A stretch of 64,000 nt of DNA from Ilex aquifolium (GCA_951799425.1 OX637395.1:17904951-17968950), one strand, 5' to 3'. Shown: positions 36,330 to 46,685, counted from the first letter of the stretch. A program made the numbers and translations. Notes: generated by a model not told the origin, from the letters alone.

Positions 36330-38302
36330 TGTAAACCCCTGTGTGCTTATAGTTATATAAATAATAAGTTGTACGTGTTGCATGTGTAAACCATTAGCTA
36401 GGAAGAGAATAACTAGGTGTTGAAGTGATATTTGATCTATAAATTGTTAGTTTTAGATTGGATTGATTTGAAATTTTTACAGTAGAAATTAGATTCCAAG
36501 AGACACAAAAGTGTGTTTCACAAGGAGTTCATGAATCGACTTTTAAGTAGGTCAAAATTGGACTGGGAGTCAAAGCTGGAAACTGGATGCACGTTCGGAC
36601 GCCAAAATCTAGTTTAAACGCCCGTTATTCCTCATACTCTGCTGTGTGACAGAAATCCTGACAGAATAGGTGGTATTGGGAGCAATCCACATTCAAACGC
36701 AAAAATCTCCGTCCGAATGCCAATTAGTTATAGTACTTTTGTTTCTGACAAAAACCGAGATACTGGGAGTAAGTCACGTCCGAACACAAACCACATTCGA
36801 AGTGACGTTCGAACACTAAATCCACGTTCAAACGCAACGATGGTTACAACAGCAATCAGACTCAAGTAAACTGATCAGAAGCTAACCCTATAAATACTTA
36901 AGGACGCCTCTGAGTCATAAGTTATTAGTTCTAAACCCTAAAAAACCTTAGAGAGTGAGGGAGAAGGAGAAAAGACAAGAATGCAAAGGCACATACGCGG
37001 AGGAGTTCTTCCTAAACTTGTACATTTAGGCTAGGATCAATATATATGTATGTTTTTTACTCTAAATCATGTATGTGATAGATAATCATTAAATCTTGGT
37101 TTCTTGCAAAGTGTATCATGTATTGAATGCGATTATTGTTTAATAGCCATGAAAGTATCGTTCTTGTTATTAAAACCCTAGTTTTCAAGAGAAACCAAAT
37201 TTCCACGCGTGATACTCTTGTTTTTGATTCCAAATTTCTAGTAGTTGTTTGACAATGAAATTTATACTTCTTGAGGATCTCTTGCTTAGTTTCTTGAAAT
37301 TGTTCCTTTGGATGGTACTTGTGAAAATATGGTTCTCCAACTACTCGTTCTTTGGTAAATTGGTGTGAAATATAAATATCACCGGTATGGTTGGTATAAT
37401 GAACATGGGAGACTATTGACCAGGTATCGTAGACTGGGTAGATGCGTTTCTTGTCCTGAGTGGATTTAAAGCTTGTCTACCACTCGTAGTTTGGTTGGTG
37501 TCTTGCAGGAACCAAACTACTATTCACTCACGGGTATCGACGCTGAGAGCTAGTATACTATTCTTGGATTGGATTCGTCACTACTGATGCATCAGTATAA
37601 GCCCTTTCTAAAGTTGTATATCCTTGCGAGGATTGGATGTGTGATTGTGGGCTAGGATATTCTTAATGTGTGTTTTCATGCTAATTCTTACTACGTACCA
37701 GAGATACAAGTTGGAAGTGATATATTGTTTAAAGTTGGTTTTACTCTATATTTATTCTATTGTTTCCTACACAAACTTGAGATCTTGCAAATGTCATTTT
37801 TACTTCAAAAGTTTATATGATATCTTGTAAATGGAGACCTTGAAACCTTGTCGGGTTTGGGAAGATGTTGCTACAGATCTTAGTGCTCACCCTCTACTAT
37901 AATCACTTTACAGATTACGGGTTAGATGAAGAACTCGGATTGGATGAGCAAGTAGATTGGGAAGCCCAAAATGATAGGGATATGGGTCCCGAAGGGGATA
38001 TTTAAGATTACGTTATTTATTGTTCAGTTTGAAAGGTTGTTTTTGAGACAATGTTTAAGAGTTGTTTTGTTGATTCCGCTACGAGATTTATATTTGGTTT
38101 TTGGGATGTAATATAAGGTTTTTAGATTATTTGAGGTTTGGTTGTAATGTTGCTTTACTATACATTTTGGTTTGGATTATGCATTAGTCATTATGAATTA
38201 TGTTTGGAATTTTTAATTATTTAAGGATATCATTAGTTGCTCTCATGGTTTAAACGTTGTACAAATAGTAATGTCGTCTATAGTGGATTTTGGGGCATTA
38301 CA
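36330..38302 (+). repeat. Element B 5' LTR (family B, 1973 bp)
   Basis: Starts TGTAAACCCCTG and ends GGGGCATTACA. It shares the 'TGCTACAGATCTTAGTGCTCA' block and the Asp/Glu-codon-like GATGAAGAACTCGGATTGG block with solo LTRs B1 and B2. The TATA box CTATAAATAC is at 36888-36897. Confidence 0.9.
36592..36835. promoter_or_regulatory. CGTTCGAACG-type palindrome array upstream of TATA box
   Basis: About eight degenerate units (ACGTTCGGACGCC, CATTCAAACGC, CGTCCGAATGCC, CGTCCGAACAC, ACGTTCGAACAC, ACGTTCAAACGC and similar) are present. The last ends about 53 bp before CTATAAATAC (36888). The module TTTCTGACA(A/G)AAAC...GATACTGGGA within it is also found at 16971-18720, in the probable LTR of Copia D. 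Confidence 0.7.
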
Positions 38303-38305
38303 AAG

Positions 38306-38317
38306 CGGTATCAGAGC
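38306..38317 (+). other. Primer binding site of element B
   Basis: CGGTATCAGAGC, one base off the initiator tRNA-Met complement TGGTATCAGAGC, three bases after the LTR end. Confidence 0.8.
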
Positions 38318-38480
38318 CCAGAAACTAGATCTTACATGGGAGTTGTAGGTTTGGGTTACACACTAGGGTTGTAAGTAGGAGAGAGATAAACCATAGGTAC
38401 ATCGTTTGGGTATATATGTTTATAAATTGGGTGTGTATGGATACTTTAATAGGAAACTAAAGTGTACCTTGTTGTGTAGA

Positions 38481-39424
38481 ATGAACGGTAGACAGAGACG
38501 AGGACGAAGACGTGGAGGTTTCGTGGACCCACCACCACCTCCTCCTCTGGATACTATGAATGGTATCTATCGATGTCTACGGGAGTTGACCACTCTGGTA
38601 CAAAACCAAAATGTTAACAATGGAAACTATAACCAGAATGGGGCTGCACAACCACTGTCCCAGCAGTGGGACCTGGAGATCTCAATGAGAACCGCAAGAT
38701 GACGGTGTTGAGAGAATTCTTGAGACAGTGTCTGCCCACTTTCTTGGGGAGTTCTAATCCCATGAACGCGGATAGGTGGATTTGGAGAGTGAAAAGGATG
38801 TGCGATAGCATGGGAATAGTGGAAGATCTCCGAGTGGGGTTGGCTACTTACCTACCGGAAGGGGAAGCAAACCACTGGTGGGATTCAGTTAAACGGACGA
38901 GGGATATTGATGCAATGACTTGGGTGGAATTTGACCAAGTGTTTCAGGATAAGTACTTCCCAACATCAGTGAGGGATAGAATGAGTACGGACTTCTTGAC
39001 TGTACGACTGGACAGGCGGGGGTTGAGTATGAGCGCAAGTTTGATGAATTGTCATGCTATTCCACTAAGTTCATATCCACTAAGGCTAGGAGGACTAAAC
39101 GGTTCGAGCAGTGCTTGAGACCTGTGATCAAAGAGAAGCTAGTGACCCACAAGATTCAAGAATATGGAGATTTGGTGGACCGAGCCACACTGGTGGAGAG
39201 GGGACACGGAACTCGGAAGGTGGCAAGCCTTGGCGAGAGGAGGTATAATCAAGGCAAGCAATATCAGTGGTGGAGTATAGAGAGCGGCTCCCTACTGACG
39301 ACCGCAGTAGGTTGTTGGACAGAGATCGCAACCAATTAGAGGAGATGGGGGCTTACCGGAGAAGGCAGGAGTAGATCCTCGAGTCTATTTTGATTGTGGA
39401 AGTTTATGGCATATTCGGAATCAT
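38481..39424 (+). pseudogene. Element B gag remnant
   Basis: The ATG at 38481 opens MNGRQRRGRRRGGFVDPPPPPP, the usual Arg/Gly-rich start of plant chromovirus gag. After a frame shift near 38670 the capsid core is clear (FLRQCLPTFLGSSNPMNADRWI; YLPEGEANHWWDSV; MTWVEFDQVFQDKYFP). A second shift near 39030 leads to RFEQCLRPVIKEKL. The final zinc knuckle reads YFDCGSLWHIRNHC near 39385-39424, lacking its first Cys. The sequence is cut at 39424 by the inverted family-A LTR, and no protease or RT remains anywhere in element B. Confidence 0.85.
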
Positions 39425-40271
39425 TGTGATGTCCCGATTCCTGGGGGTTCCGATTAACCCGTTGATCACCCATCAACCTGCGATACCGCAGAACCCGATA
39501 ACACATAATGATACCCCATTCACCGGAGTCCATAACTTTTAACAAAATCTAGACAAAGTCTCTTTTGTACAGGGAGCTCTATCTAACACACAAAACATGT
39601 GCAATCTTAACCATTAACCACACCAAGTCTCAATCATCAATATAACATTGAATACCAACATCCCCGACATTCATCCATTTACAAAAGAATAATATCCATA
39701 AGAGTCTCATTACATGCTTTTAACAAAATGTCAGTTTTGTACTTAAAATATACCAGGTCAAATGTAAATATATACAAGAGACTACAAAATATAACTCAAG
39801 AACCCTAGCCCCGGCTCTGTCATCAATTCAGGCCCAAGTGAGGGCCGTTAGCGAACACCTGTCCAATACTTGAAATATATTCCCATAAAGGGTGACCCAC
39901 GCTCAATAGAATATCTCCTATGGAGATCACCTCCCAACTCAGATGCATATGAAATGTCAAGTACAAACATCATGTCAAACATCCATCATAAACAAATACT
40001 ATCATTCTATGTCATGCTATGAGATTAGAACTCACGCATGCAATGCAACACCGAGCCCCACCGACTCCCATAACATATTCTATGCCATTCGTATGCATCC
40101 GAACATTCCAAATCTCCGCCATTAATGTTAAACATCCAATGACTATTTTATAAAAATCTATGTCTTTCTGTGATGGGTATTTACGGACTTCCACCAACGA
40201 TCATCCAACCGACACAGAATTTATGGACTTCCACTGACGGTTTCACTTACACTGACACACTTTATAGACTC

Positions 40272-40441
40272 TGTTAAGAGTATTAGGGTAGTATGTGTAA
40301 ATTGTCTAGAGTAAGAGGGTGTATGTGTAATTCTTATTACTGTGAGTTAACTATAAATACTAGTGATGTATGAGAGCTAGGTTAAGTTTTTAACCTCTCT
40401 CTGTTTCTCTCTAATATTATGTTAATCTTCTACAATTGACA
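40272..40441 (+). repeat. Element H 5' LTR (170 bp)
   Basis: Short LTR with the TATA box ACTATAAATAC near 40349-40359, TGT...ACA ends, and a CT-rich stretch before the end. The 3' copy is 44787-44956. Confidence 0.95.
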
Positions 40442-40453
40442 TGGTATCAGAGC
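40442..40453 (+). other. Primer binding site of element H
   Basis: TGGTATCAGAGC, a perfect initiator tRNA-Met complement, directly abuts the 5' LTR. Confidence 0.95.
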
Positions 40454-41518
40454 AATACGATCATAAATATATATTCTAAATAAATTAATTTTTTGTTCGT
40501 ACTGTTGGTACTGGTGGTGGTGTGCTGTGGTTGTGTTGTGGTGGTGTGCTGTGGTTCGTTGTTGTCTTGGTTATTCGCCGACGTCGTTTGTTGTTCGTCT
40601 TGGTGGTTGAGCTGTCGTTCGTGGTGGTGTTGTGGTACTGCTAGTGTGGTGGTGTTGTGGTGGTCCCGTTGGGTGTGGTGGCGCGATCGTTCGTGGTCGT
40701 GGGTGGTCTCTGTTCATCGTCGAATAGCGCCGTCGTCGTGTGGTGGTGTGGCTGCTGGGATCGTGTGACGCCGTCGTGTGGTGGTGTCGTGTGGCTGTTG
40801 AGGTGGTGTGGTGGTTCCTGTTGGTTGTGGCGCCGTCGGAGATTAGTTCTCCTAAAACCCTAGCTCGACGAAGAAGAAAGGATCCAAACCCGTGGAGTCG
40901 GATCTGATCCAGATCGGGTTTGGATCACGGTTTTAAATTAAGTCCAGATCAATAGTTTCTGGTCCAGCCCAAGTCCTGGTCCAGCCCACGGTCCAGGTTC
41001 AGCGATCCTGGTTCAGATCGGGTTTGGAAACCGGTTCATACCGGTTCAGCAGTTCAGAGAGCCCAGCCGGTCCGGTTCAGCAGTTCAGAGAGCCCAACCG
41101 GTCCGGTTCAGCGGTCCAGCTAGGGTTTCAAGCCCGGTTCAGAGGTCCAGAGGGCTCTGCAGGTCCGGTTCAGTGGTCCAGTCCGGTTTTTCAGCCCGGT
41201 TCAGTGGTCCTTTGGGCTAAACCGGTCCGGTTCAGCGGTTCAGGAGCTCCAGCAGGCCGGTTCAGTGGTTCCAGCCCAGTTTTCAGGCCGGTTCAGTGGT
41301 TCCAGCCCAGTTTTCGGGCCGGTTCAGTGGTTCCATCCCAGTTTTCAAACCGGTTCAGGCCCGGTTCATTAAGTTTTAGACCGGTTCAGGCCGGTTTCAC
41401 CTGTTTTGTCTCCAGATCAGTGATCCAACAATCTTCTCTTCTTCGGTTCAGCAGTGCAGTAGGTGATTCTTGTCCGGTTCAGTGATCCAGTGCTTTTCCT
41501 TTTCTATTTGCTGCACTT
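40454..41518 (+). other. Gag-replacing leader: GT-rich tract and CCGGTTCAG repeats
   Basis: About 40500-40830 is made of GGTGGTGTGGT-like simple sequence. About 40965-41470 holds some twenty copies of CCGGTTCAG, GGTCCAG and similar repeats. No UBN2 capsid or CCHC knuckle can be read in any frame. From 40937 to 41482 one frame is free of stops but has no ATG. It is in the same frame as pol, separated by a single TGA at 41483-41485, 11 codons before the pol ATG. Its translation is rich in Ser, Pro, Arg, Phe, Gly and Gln. Absence of stops may simply reflect the repeat unit. Confidence 0.75.
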
Positions 41519-44500
41519 ATGGGACCCAAACAAGACTCTGGGTTGGTTACTATTACACGAGAGGAGTATGCTCAGTTCTTGTCCCAACAACAGGCTGTTA
41601 CATCTCCCTCCACTGCTACTTTTGTCCAGTCAGGTACTACTTCCACTTGTTTATTGTCCTCCACTCGCAGTCCTTGGATCATAGACTCTGGTGCTTCTGA
41701 CCACATGACTGGTGCGTCTAGTATTTTTTCCACTTATCAGCCTACTAGTTCCACACGTAGTGTCACTCTTGCTAATGGTACTTGTTCTAAAGTTTCAGGT
41801 TTGGGGACTACTCACTTGAGTTCTGATATGTCCCTATCTTCCGTGTTATTTGTTCCTCAGTTTCCTTTTAGTTTACTTTCCATTAGCAAGATTACTCGTT
41901 CTCTCAATTGTTCCGTAACATTTTATCCATCCTATTGTGTCTTTCAGGATCTCAAGACGAAGAGGAAAATTGGTACGGGACATGAAGCTGGTGGCTTATA
42001 TTACCTTGATTTTGACTCACCTACTCGGGCTCTACAGACCTCGTTGTCTCCTTTTCAATGGCATTGTCGCCTTGGACATCCTTCTCTCCAGAATCTAAAA
42101 CGTCAAGTTCCCCGTCTTAGTGGTGTGTCATCTTTGTCTTGTGAAGCTTGTCAACTTAGTAAGCATCACCGTGTATCATTTCAGTCTCGAGTCAATAATC
42201 GTGTGTCTAGTCCATTTGAGTTGGTACATTCTGATGTATGGGGTCCAATAAAGAATATTTCATCTAATAAATATCCTTATTTTGTGACATTTGTGGATGA
42301 CTATTCTCGTGTGACTTGGTTGTTTTTTATGAAAGCTCGGTCTGAATTATTCTCTATATTTGAGACCTTTCGTAAAGAAATAAAAACTCAGTATGGTTGT
42401 CGTATACGTATTTTACGTTCTGATAATGCTCGGGAATATGAATTTGATCCTTTTTCAGCTTATCTTAGTAAAACTGGCATTATTCATCAGACTTCTTGTG
42501 CTTACACATCTCCACAGAACGGTGTTGCTGAACGCAAAAACCGTCATTTGTTGGAAGTCACCCGTGCCTTGTTATTCCAGATGAATATTCCCCGGTATCT
42601 TTGGAGTGATGCTGTTCTTACTGCTTGTCATCTTATTAACCGTATGCCATCCTCTGTGTTAAATGGGCAAAGTCCATATTCTGTCCTTTTTCCTAGTAAG
42701 CCCTTATTTTCCTTACCACCTAAGGTTTTTGGTTGTGTCTGTTATGTTCACAATTTGGGTCCTGGGTTTGATAAACTTGACCCTCGAGCTACCAAATGTG
42801 TATTTCTTGGTTATTCCCGCACACAGAAGGGGTATCGTTGCTACAGTCCTTCTCTGCGCCGATACTTTACTAGTGCCGATGTCACGTTTGAGGAATCTGT
42901 TCCATATTTTTCAGCACCTTCTCAGCCTTTGGATTTAGACTTTGGGTCATCTCCTGTACCACCATGTACTTCAGATATTCCGCTGCCCATTGTGTTGCCC
43001 TCTCCTTTACCTCTCCGTGTCTACTCTCGCCGTCCTCGCCCATCGACTGAGGTGCCCGTACCATCTTCCTTGCCGTCTGCTGATCCTGGTCCATCAGGTA
43101 ATTTAGACTCTCTACCTATTGCTCTTCGCAAAGGTACTCGTTCGTGTGTTACTAATCATCCAATTGCTCATTTTGTTTCATATGATGTCTTATCTCCTGT
43201 CTTCTCTTGTTTTACCTCTCAATTATCTACTATATCTATTCCTAAGCGTTTACAGGATGCATTATCTGAACCGGGTTGGAGGAAAGCTATGGAGGATGAG
43301 ATGGATGCCTTACATCATAATGGGACTTGGGATCTTGTTCCTTTACCTCCTGGTAAACGAACTGTTGGTTGTCGTTGGGTGTATACTGTTAAGTTTCATC
43401 CGGATGGTTCTGTGGAGCGTCTCAAAGCCCGGCTTGTTGCAAAGGGCTTTACTCAGACTTATGGTGTTGATTATGAGGAGACTTTCTCTCCTGTTGCTAA
43501 AATTTCCTCTGTTCGTATCTTGATTTATTTGGCTGCTAATCTTGATTGGCCCTTGTTTCAGTTAGACGTCAAGAATGCCTTCTTGCATGGTGACTTAGTT
43601 GAAGAGGTATACATGGAGCAGCCACCTGGGTTTACTGCTCAGGGGGAGTATAGTAAGAGTGTGTGTCGGTTAAAGAAATCTTTGTATGGTTTGAAGCAGT
43701 CACCGAGGGCATGGTTTGGTAAGTTTTCAGATGCAGTTTTGGAGTTTGGTCTCCTTCGATGTCAGACAGATCATTCTGTGTTTCATAGACAGACAGATGC
43801 TGGATATGTGCTATTGGTAGTCTATGTAGATGATATTGTGATTACTGGGAATGATTCTGAGGGGATTGCCAAGTTAAAAGTGTTCTTGCAGGATCGATTT
43901 CACACTAAGGATTTGGGAAAACTCAGGTATTTCTTGGGTATTGAAGTGGCTCGATCTAAACAAGGTATTTGTTTATCCCAGAGGAAATATGTGCTTGACA
44001 TGCTAGAGGAAGCAGGTTTGCTGGGTGGCAGGCCTATTGATGTTCCTATGGATCCGAATCAGAAACTATTGATGGATGATGGTACACTGTTTGAGAATCC
44101 GGGTCGGTATCGCAGATTGGTTGGGAAGCTCAATTATCTCACTATTACTCGACCGGATATTTCTTATGCAGTCAGTATAGTAAGTCAGTTCATGGGGTGT
44201 CCTAGAGTACCACATTGGGAGGCAGTTACTCGTATTCTACGATATCTCAAACGAGCTCCTGGACTTGGATTGTTATATCGAGCTAATGGACATCTTAGAG
44301 TGGAAGGTTTCTCAGATGCTGATTGGGCTGGCTCTCCTTCTGATCGGAGATCTACCACTGGTTATTGTACTTTCTTAGGAGGTAACGTTGTCTCATGGAA
44401 AAGTAAGAAACAATCTGTGGTAGCGAGATCCAGTGCTGAAGCTGAGTATCGGGCAATGGCACATACGACGAGTGAGTTGACTTGGTTACTACACTTCCTC

Positions 44501-44779
44501 CAGGAAATTGGACTTCCAGTTCAACATCCTTTACAGTTGTTCTGTGACAACCAGGCAGCTATCCATATCGCTGCCAATCCTGTGTTTCACGAGAGAACCA
44601 AATATATTGAGGTTGATTGTCACTTTATTCGGGACAAGATAGTAGGTGGGGAGATTACAACTCCATTTGTGAAATCTGAAGATCAACTTGCAGATATGTT
44701 TACCAAAGCATTGAGTCGTACACGTCTTACAGCGATTTGTTCCAAGCTTGGATTATATGATATATATAGTCCAGCTTGA
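41519..44779 (+). CDS. Copia Pol polyprotein without Gag (1086 aa)
   Basis: Element-encoded polyprotein for replication and integration. The domains, all with catalytic residues present, are: a Gag-Pol spacer-like N-terminus (VTITREEYAQFL); aspartic protease DSGA at 56-59; pre-integrase zinc region with H182, H187, C208 and C211; integrase DD35E residues D239, D302 and E338; RT with D683 and the YVDD box at 769-772; RNase H with D933/D935, E974/E976 and D1010. It ends at TGA 44777-44779, just ahead of the polypurine tract. Full copia polyproteins are about 1300-1450 residues. The missing 250-350 are the Gag capsid and CCHC knuckle. The start is the first ATG after an in-frame TGA at 41483. 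The lack of any stop over 1086 codons, unlike every neighbouring element, supports recent activity. Confidence 0.95.
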   Translation: MGPKQDSGLVTITREEYAQFLSQQQAVTSPSTATFVQSGTTSTCLLSSTRSPWIIDSGASDHMTGASSIFSTYQPTSSTRSVTLANGTCSKVSGLGTTHLSSDMSLSSVLFVPQFPFSLLSISKITRSLNCSVTFYPSYCVFQDLKTKRKIGTGHEAGGLYYLDFDSPTRALQTSLSPFQWHCRLGHPSLQNLKRQVPRLSGVSSLSCEACQLSKHHRVSFQSRVNNRVSSPFELVHSDVWGPIKNISSNKYPYFVTFVDDYSRVTWLFFMKARSELFSIFETFRKEIKTQYGCRIRILRSDNAREYEFDPFSAYLSKTGIIHQTSCAYTSPQNGVAERKNRHLLEVTRALLFQMNIPRYLWSDAVLTACHLINRMPSSVLNGQSPYSVLFPSKPLFSLPPKVFGCVCYVHNLGPGFDKLDPRATKCVFLGYSRTQKGYRCYSPSLRRYFTSADVTFEESVPYFSAPSQPLDLDFGSSPVPPCTSDIPLPIVLPSPLPLRVYSRRPRPSTEVPVPSSLPSADPGPSGNLDSLPIALRKGTRSCVTNHPIAHFVSYDVLSPVFSCFTSQLSTISIPKRLQDALSEPGWRKAMEDEMDALHHNGTWDLVPLPPGKRTVGCRWVYTVKFHPDGSVERLKARLVAKGFTQTYGVDYEETFSPVAKISSVRILIYLAANLDWPLFQLDVKNAFLHGDLVEEVYMEQPPGFTAQGEYSKSVCRLKKSLYGLKQSPRAWFGKFSDAVLEFGLLRCQTDHSVFHRQTDAGYVLLVVYVDDIVITGNDSEGIAKLKVFLQDRFHTKDLGKLRYFLGIEVARSKQGICLSQRKYVLDMLEEAGLLGGRPIDVPMDPNQKLLMDDGTLFENPGRYRRLVGKLNYLTITRPDISYAVSIVSQFMGCPRVPHWEAVTRILRYLKRAPGLGLLYRANGHLRVEGFSDADWAGSPSDRRSTTGYCTFLGGNVVSWKSKKQSVVARSSAEAEYRAMAHTTSELTWLLHFLQEIGLPVQHPLQLFCDNQAAIHIAANPVFHERTKYIEVDCHFIRDKIVGGEITTPFVKSEDQLADMFTKALSRTRLTAICSKLGLYDIYSPA

Positions 44780-44786
44780 GGGGGAG
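44777..44786 (+). other. Polypurine tract of element H
   Basis: TGAGGGGGAG immediately before the 3' LTR (44787). The pol stop codon overlaps its start. Confidence 0.9.
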
Positions 44787-46221
44787 TGTTAAGAGTATTA
44801 GGGTAGTATGTGTAAATTGTCTAGAGTAAGAGGGTGTATGTGTAATTCTTATTACTGTGAGTTAACTATAAATACTAGTGATGTATGAGAGCTAGGTTAA
44901 GTTTTTAACCTCTCTCTGTTTCTCTCTAATATTATGTTAATCTTCTACAATTGACAGACTCAATACCAACGGAAGTGCGTATCCAAAATTAACAGATCTT
45001 ACACCCAAGGGAGAATCTAATCCTTCTTGCTAATCCCGACACTCTTTTCAATACAAACCCGTGCGACCTAGTCAGACTTAGGTTCAACTTTCCCGAGCCT
45101 ACGTATCAACCCACCAAGAATGGTGTTTGATTAAAAGCATGCACACACACCCACACTCATGTCAGACGCCCACAAATGCGATGCTACTCGTACATATGCA
45201 AATATAATGTACAATTGCAATTCATATCATCATGTTCATCATATCATAAAGTATATAATAAACACGTCCATTTTCTATAAACATTCCAAGCATGTCTCAT
45301 ATGATTTCAATTCAAATAACATACTTGAACCCTAAACATTTGATCAAACACTTAGTGGGCATAAATGTGAACACATAGCATACCCAAATAAGTCATTCCA
45401 TCAAACTCAAACATCTTACTACCGGTAGGTCGTGCCTCCTCTCCTACCGGTAGGTTCACATTTTCATAACCAAACTCAAATCAAGCTAGAAATGGTTTTT
45501 AACATTCCCATATACTCATTTTTCATACCCTAGATACACTTGGTGTGAGCTAACATGTGAGATTACATCTCTATAACCCTACCCATTTCATATCGAAACC
45601 CTAAGATGAAAGTAAATCTAGATAGGAGAAAACCCTATATCTTGTAGATTGAGCATGAGGTAGAACAACTCTTCACAATGCTTCGTTCAATTCTGAGCCA
45701 AAACATTAAATTTCACAATGTGTCGAAAATAGACTTGGTTGGTACTGGCGCGTAACCCTCGTCGAGTGGAGCATCTTTTACTCTTGCTCTATCTCGATCC
45801 AACAAACGGATATCCGTATATCGATGGAAGAAGTGAAGAAGACTTTGAGAGTTTCTCCTTTCTCCCTCTCTCAGCTGAAACTTGGAGGAAATGGGTAGAA
45901 GACCCTAAAATCTTCTTGTTTATACTTCCTTAAATGTTTGGCCCTCATTGCGCCAAACGTCTCGTTTTAACGGGTCCAATTTTATCCCGAACCAATTAAA
46001 TCTTGTCTCACGTTTAGTATATTTTTATTCAACTAATTTTAAATCATTTCTCGGGTCCTGCGAATAAAATCTGATCGTAATAATGTTAGTCACTTCGTAG
46101 TACGCAAAAAATCCGACTATCTTAGAATTCAATAAAAGTTGACCCGGTAACTAGATTTTACAAGGCGAACCCAACGGTGAGGTCCGTTTCGTCATCCGAT
46201 TTATATAAAAATTCACGCCGT

Positions 46222-46680
46222 TGACTCGTTTTATATGTTTTGAAACCTTGTCCGCTTTGAGAAAATGTTGCAACAGAACTTAGTGCTCTCCCCTTACTAT
46301 TATCACTTTACAGATTATGGGTTAGAGGAAGAACTTGGATTGGATGAACAGGTAAATTGGGAAGTCCAGAATGATGGGAATGTATTGTGTTATTTATTGT
46401 TCAGTTTGAAAAGTTGTTATTTAGACAATGTTTAAGAGGTTGTTTTGTTGATTCCGCTACGAGATTTATATTTAGTTTTTGGGATGTAATAGAAGGTTTT
46501 TAGATTATTTGAGGTTTGGTTGTAATTTTGCTTTACTGTGTATTTTGGTTTGGATGATGCATTAGTTTTGATGGATTATGTTTGAAATTTTCAATTATTT
46601 AATGATATCATTAGTTGCTCTCATGATTTAAATGTTGTATAAATAGTAATGCCGTGCAGAGTAGATTTTGGGGCGTTACA
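46222..46680 (+). repeat. Element B 3' LTR remnant
   Basis: Matches 37845-38302 in order: 'GAAACCTTGTC', 'GCAACAGAACTTAGTGCTC', 'GGAAGAACTTGGATTGGATGA', and the end GGGGCGTTACA. It is followed by TSD ACTAC (46681-46685). Confidence 0.9.
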
Positions 46681-46685
46681 ACTAC

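Larger units (their letters stand above)
40272..44956 (+). mobile_element. Copia element H: young, pol-intact, gag-less (4685 bp)
   Basis: LTRs 40272-40441 and 44787-44956 (170 bp each) look identical by eye, start TGTTAAGAG and end ATTGACA. A perfect TSD GACTC lies at 40267-40271 and 44957-44961. PBS, polypurine tract and a 1086-codon pol frame are all intact. The space between PBS and pol (about 1.07 kb), where Copia elements encode gag, instead holds GT-rich simple sequence and CCGGTTCAG repeats. Identical LTRs imply recent insertion. Confidence 0.95.
39425..46221 (-). mobile_element. Reverse family-A solo LTR, 5'-truncated, split by Copia H
   Basis: On the minus strand the LTR 3' end is at 39425 (plus strand TGTGATGTCCCGATTCC...). 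It continues through the same landmarks as 61316-63132: 'AGTCTCTTTTGTACAGGGAGCTCTA', GGTGA(C/G)CCACGC, and GGTCCGTTTCGTCATCCGA near 46181. It is interrupted at 40272-44956 by Copia H. Its 5' terminus is missing: after about 46215 the sequence changes to family-B LTR. A pair of CTACCGGTAG palindromes lies near 45419-45453. No partner LTR or internal region is present. Confidence 0.8.
36330..46680 (+). mobile_element. Gypsy element B, invaded and internally deleted
   Basis: The 5' LTR is 36330-38302, followed by a PBS-like site, gag remains (38481-39424), foreign insertions (39425 to about 46221), and the last 459 bp of the 3' LTR (about 46222-46680, ending GGGGCGTTACA). A perfect TSD ACTAC lies at 36325-36329 and 46681-46685, which proves that both ends belong to one insertion. 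The pol genes and most of the 3' LTR are missing. The junction near 46215-46225 joins a truncated family-A LTR directly to the middle of the family-B 3' LTR, so a deletion followed the insertion. Confidence 0.9.

Noticed and set aside
41463-43523. Extra frames of 63-134 codons inside the Copia H pol
   Set aside because: They are in alternative frames of the intact 1086-codon pol.
43119-43523. Leu-rich 134-codon frame suggesting a membrane protein
   Set aside because: It is the shifted reading of the RT-coding sequence, and the hydrophobic look comes from TTG/CTT-rich codons.
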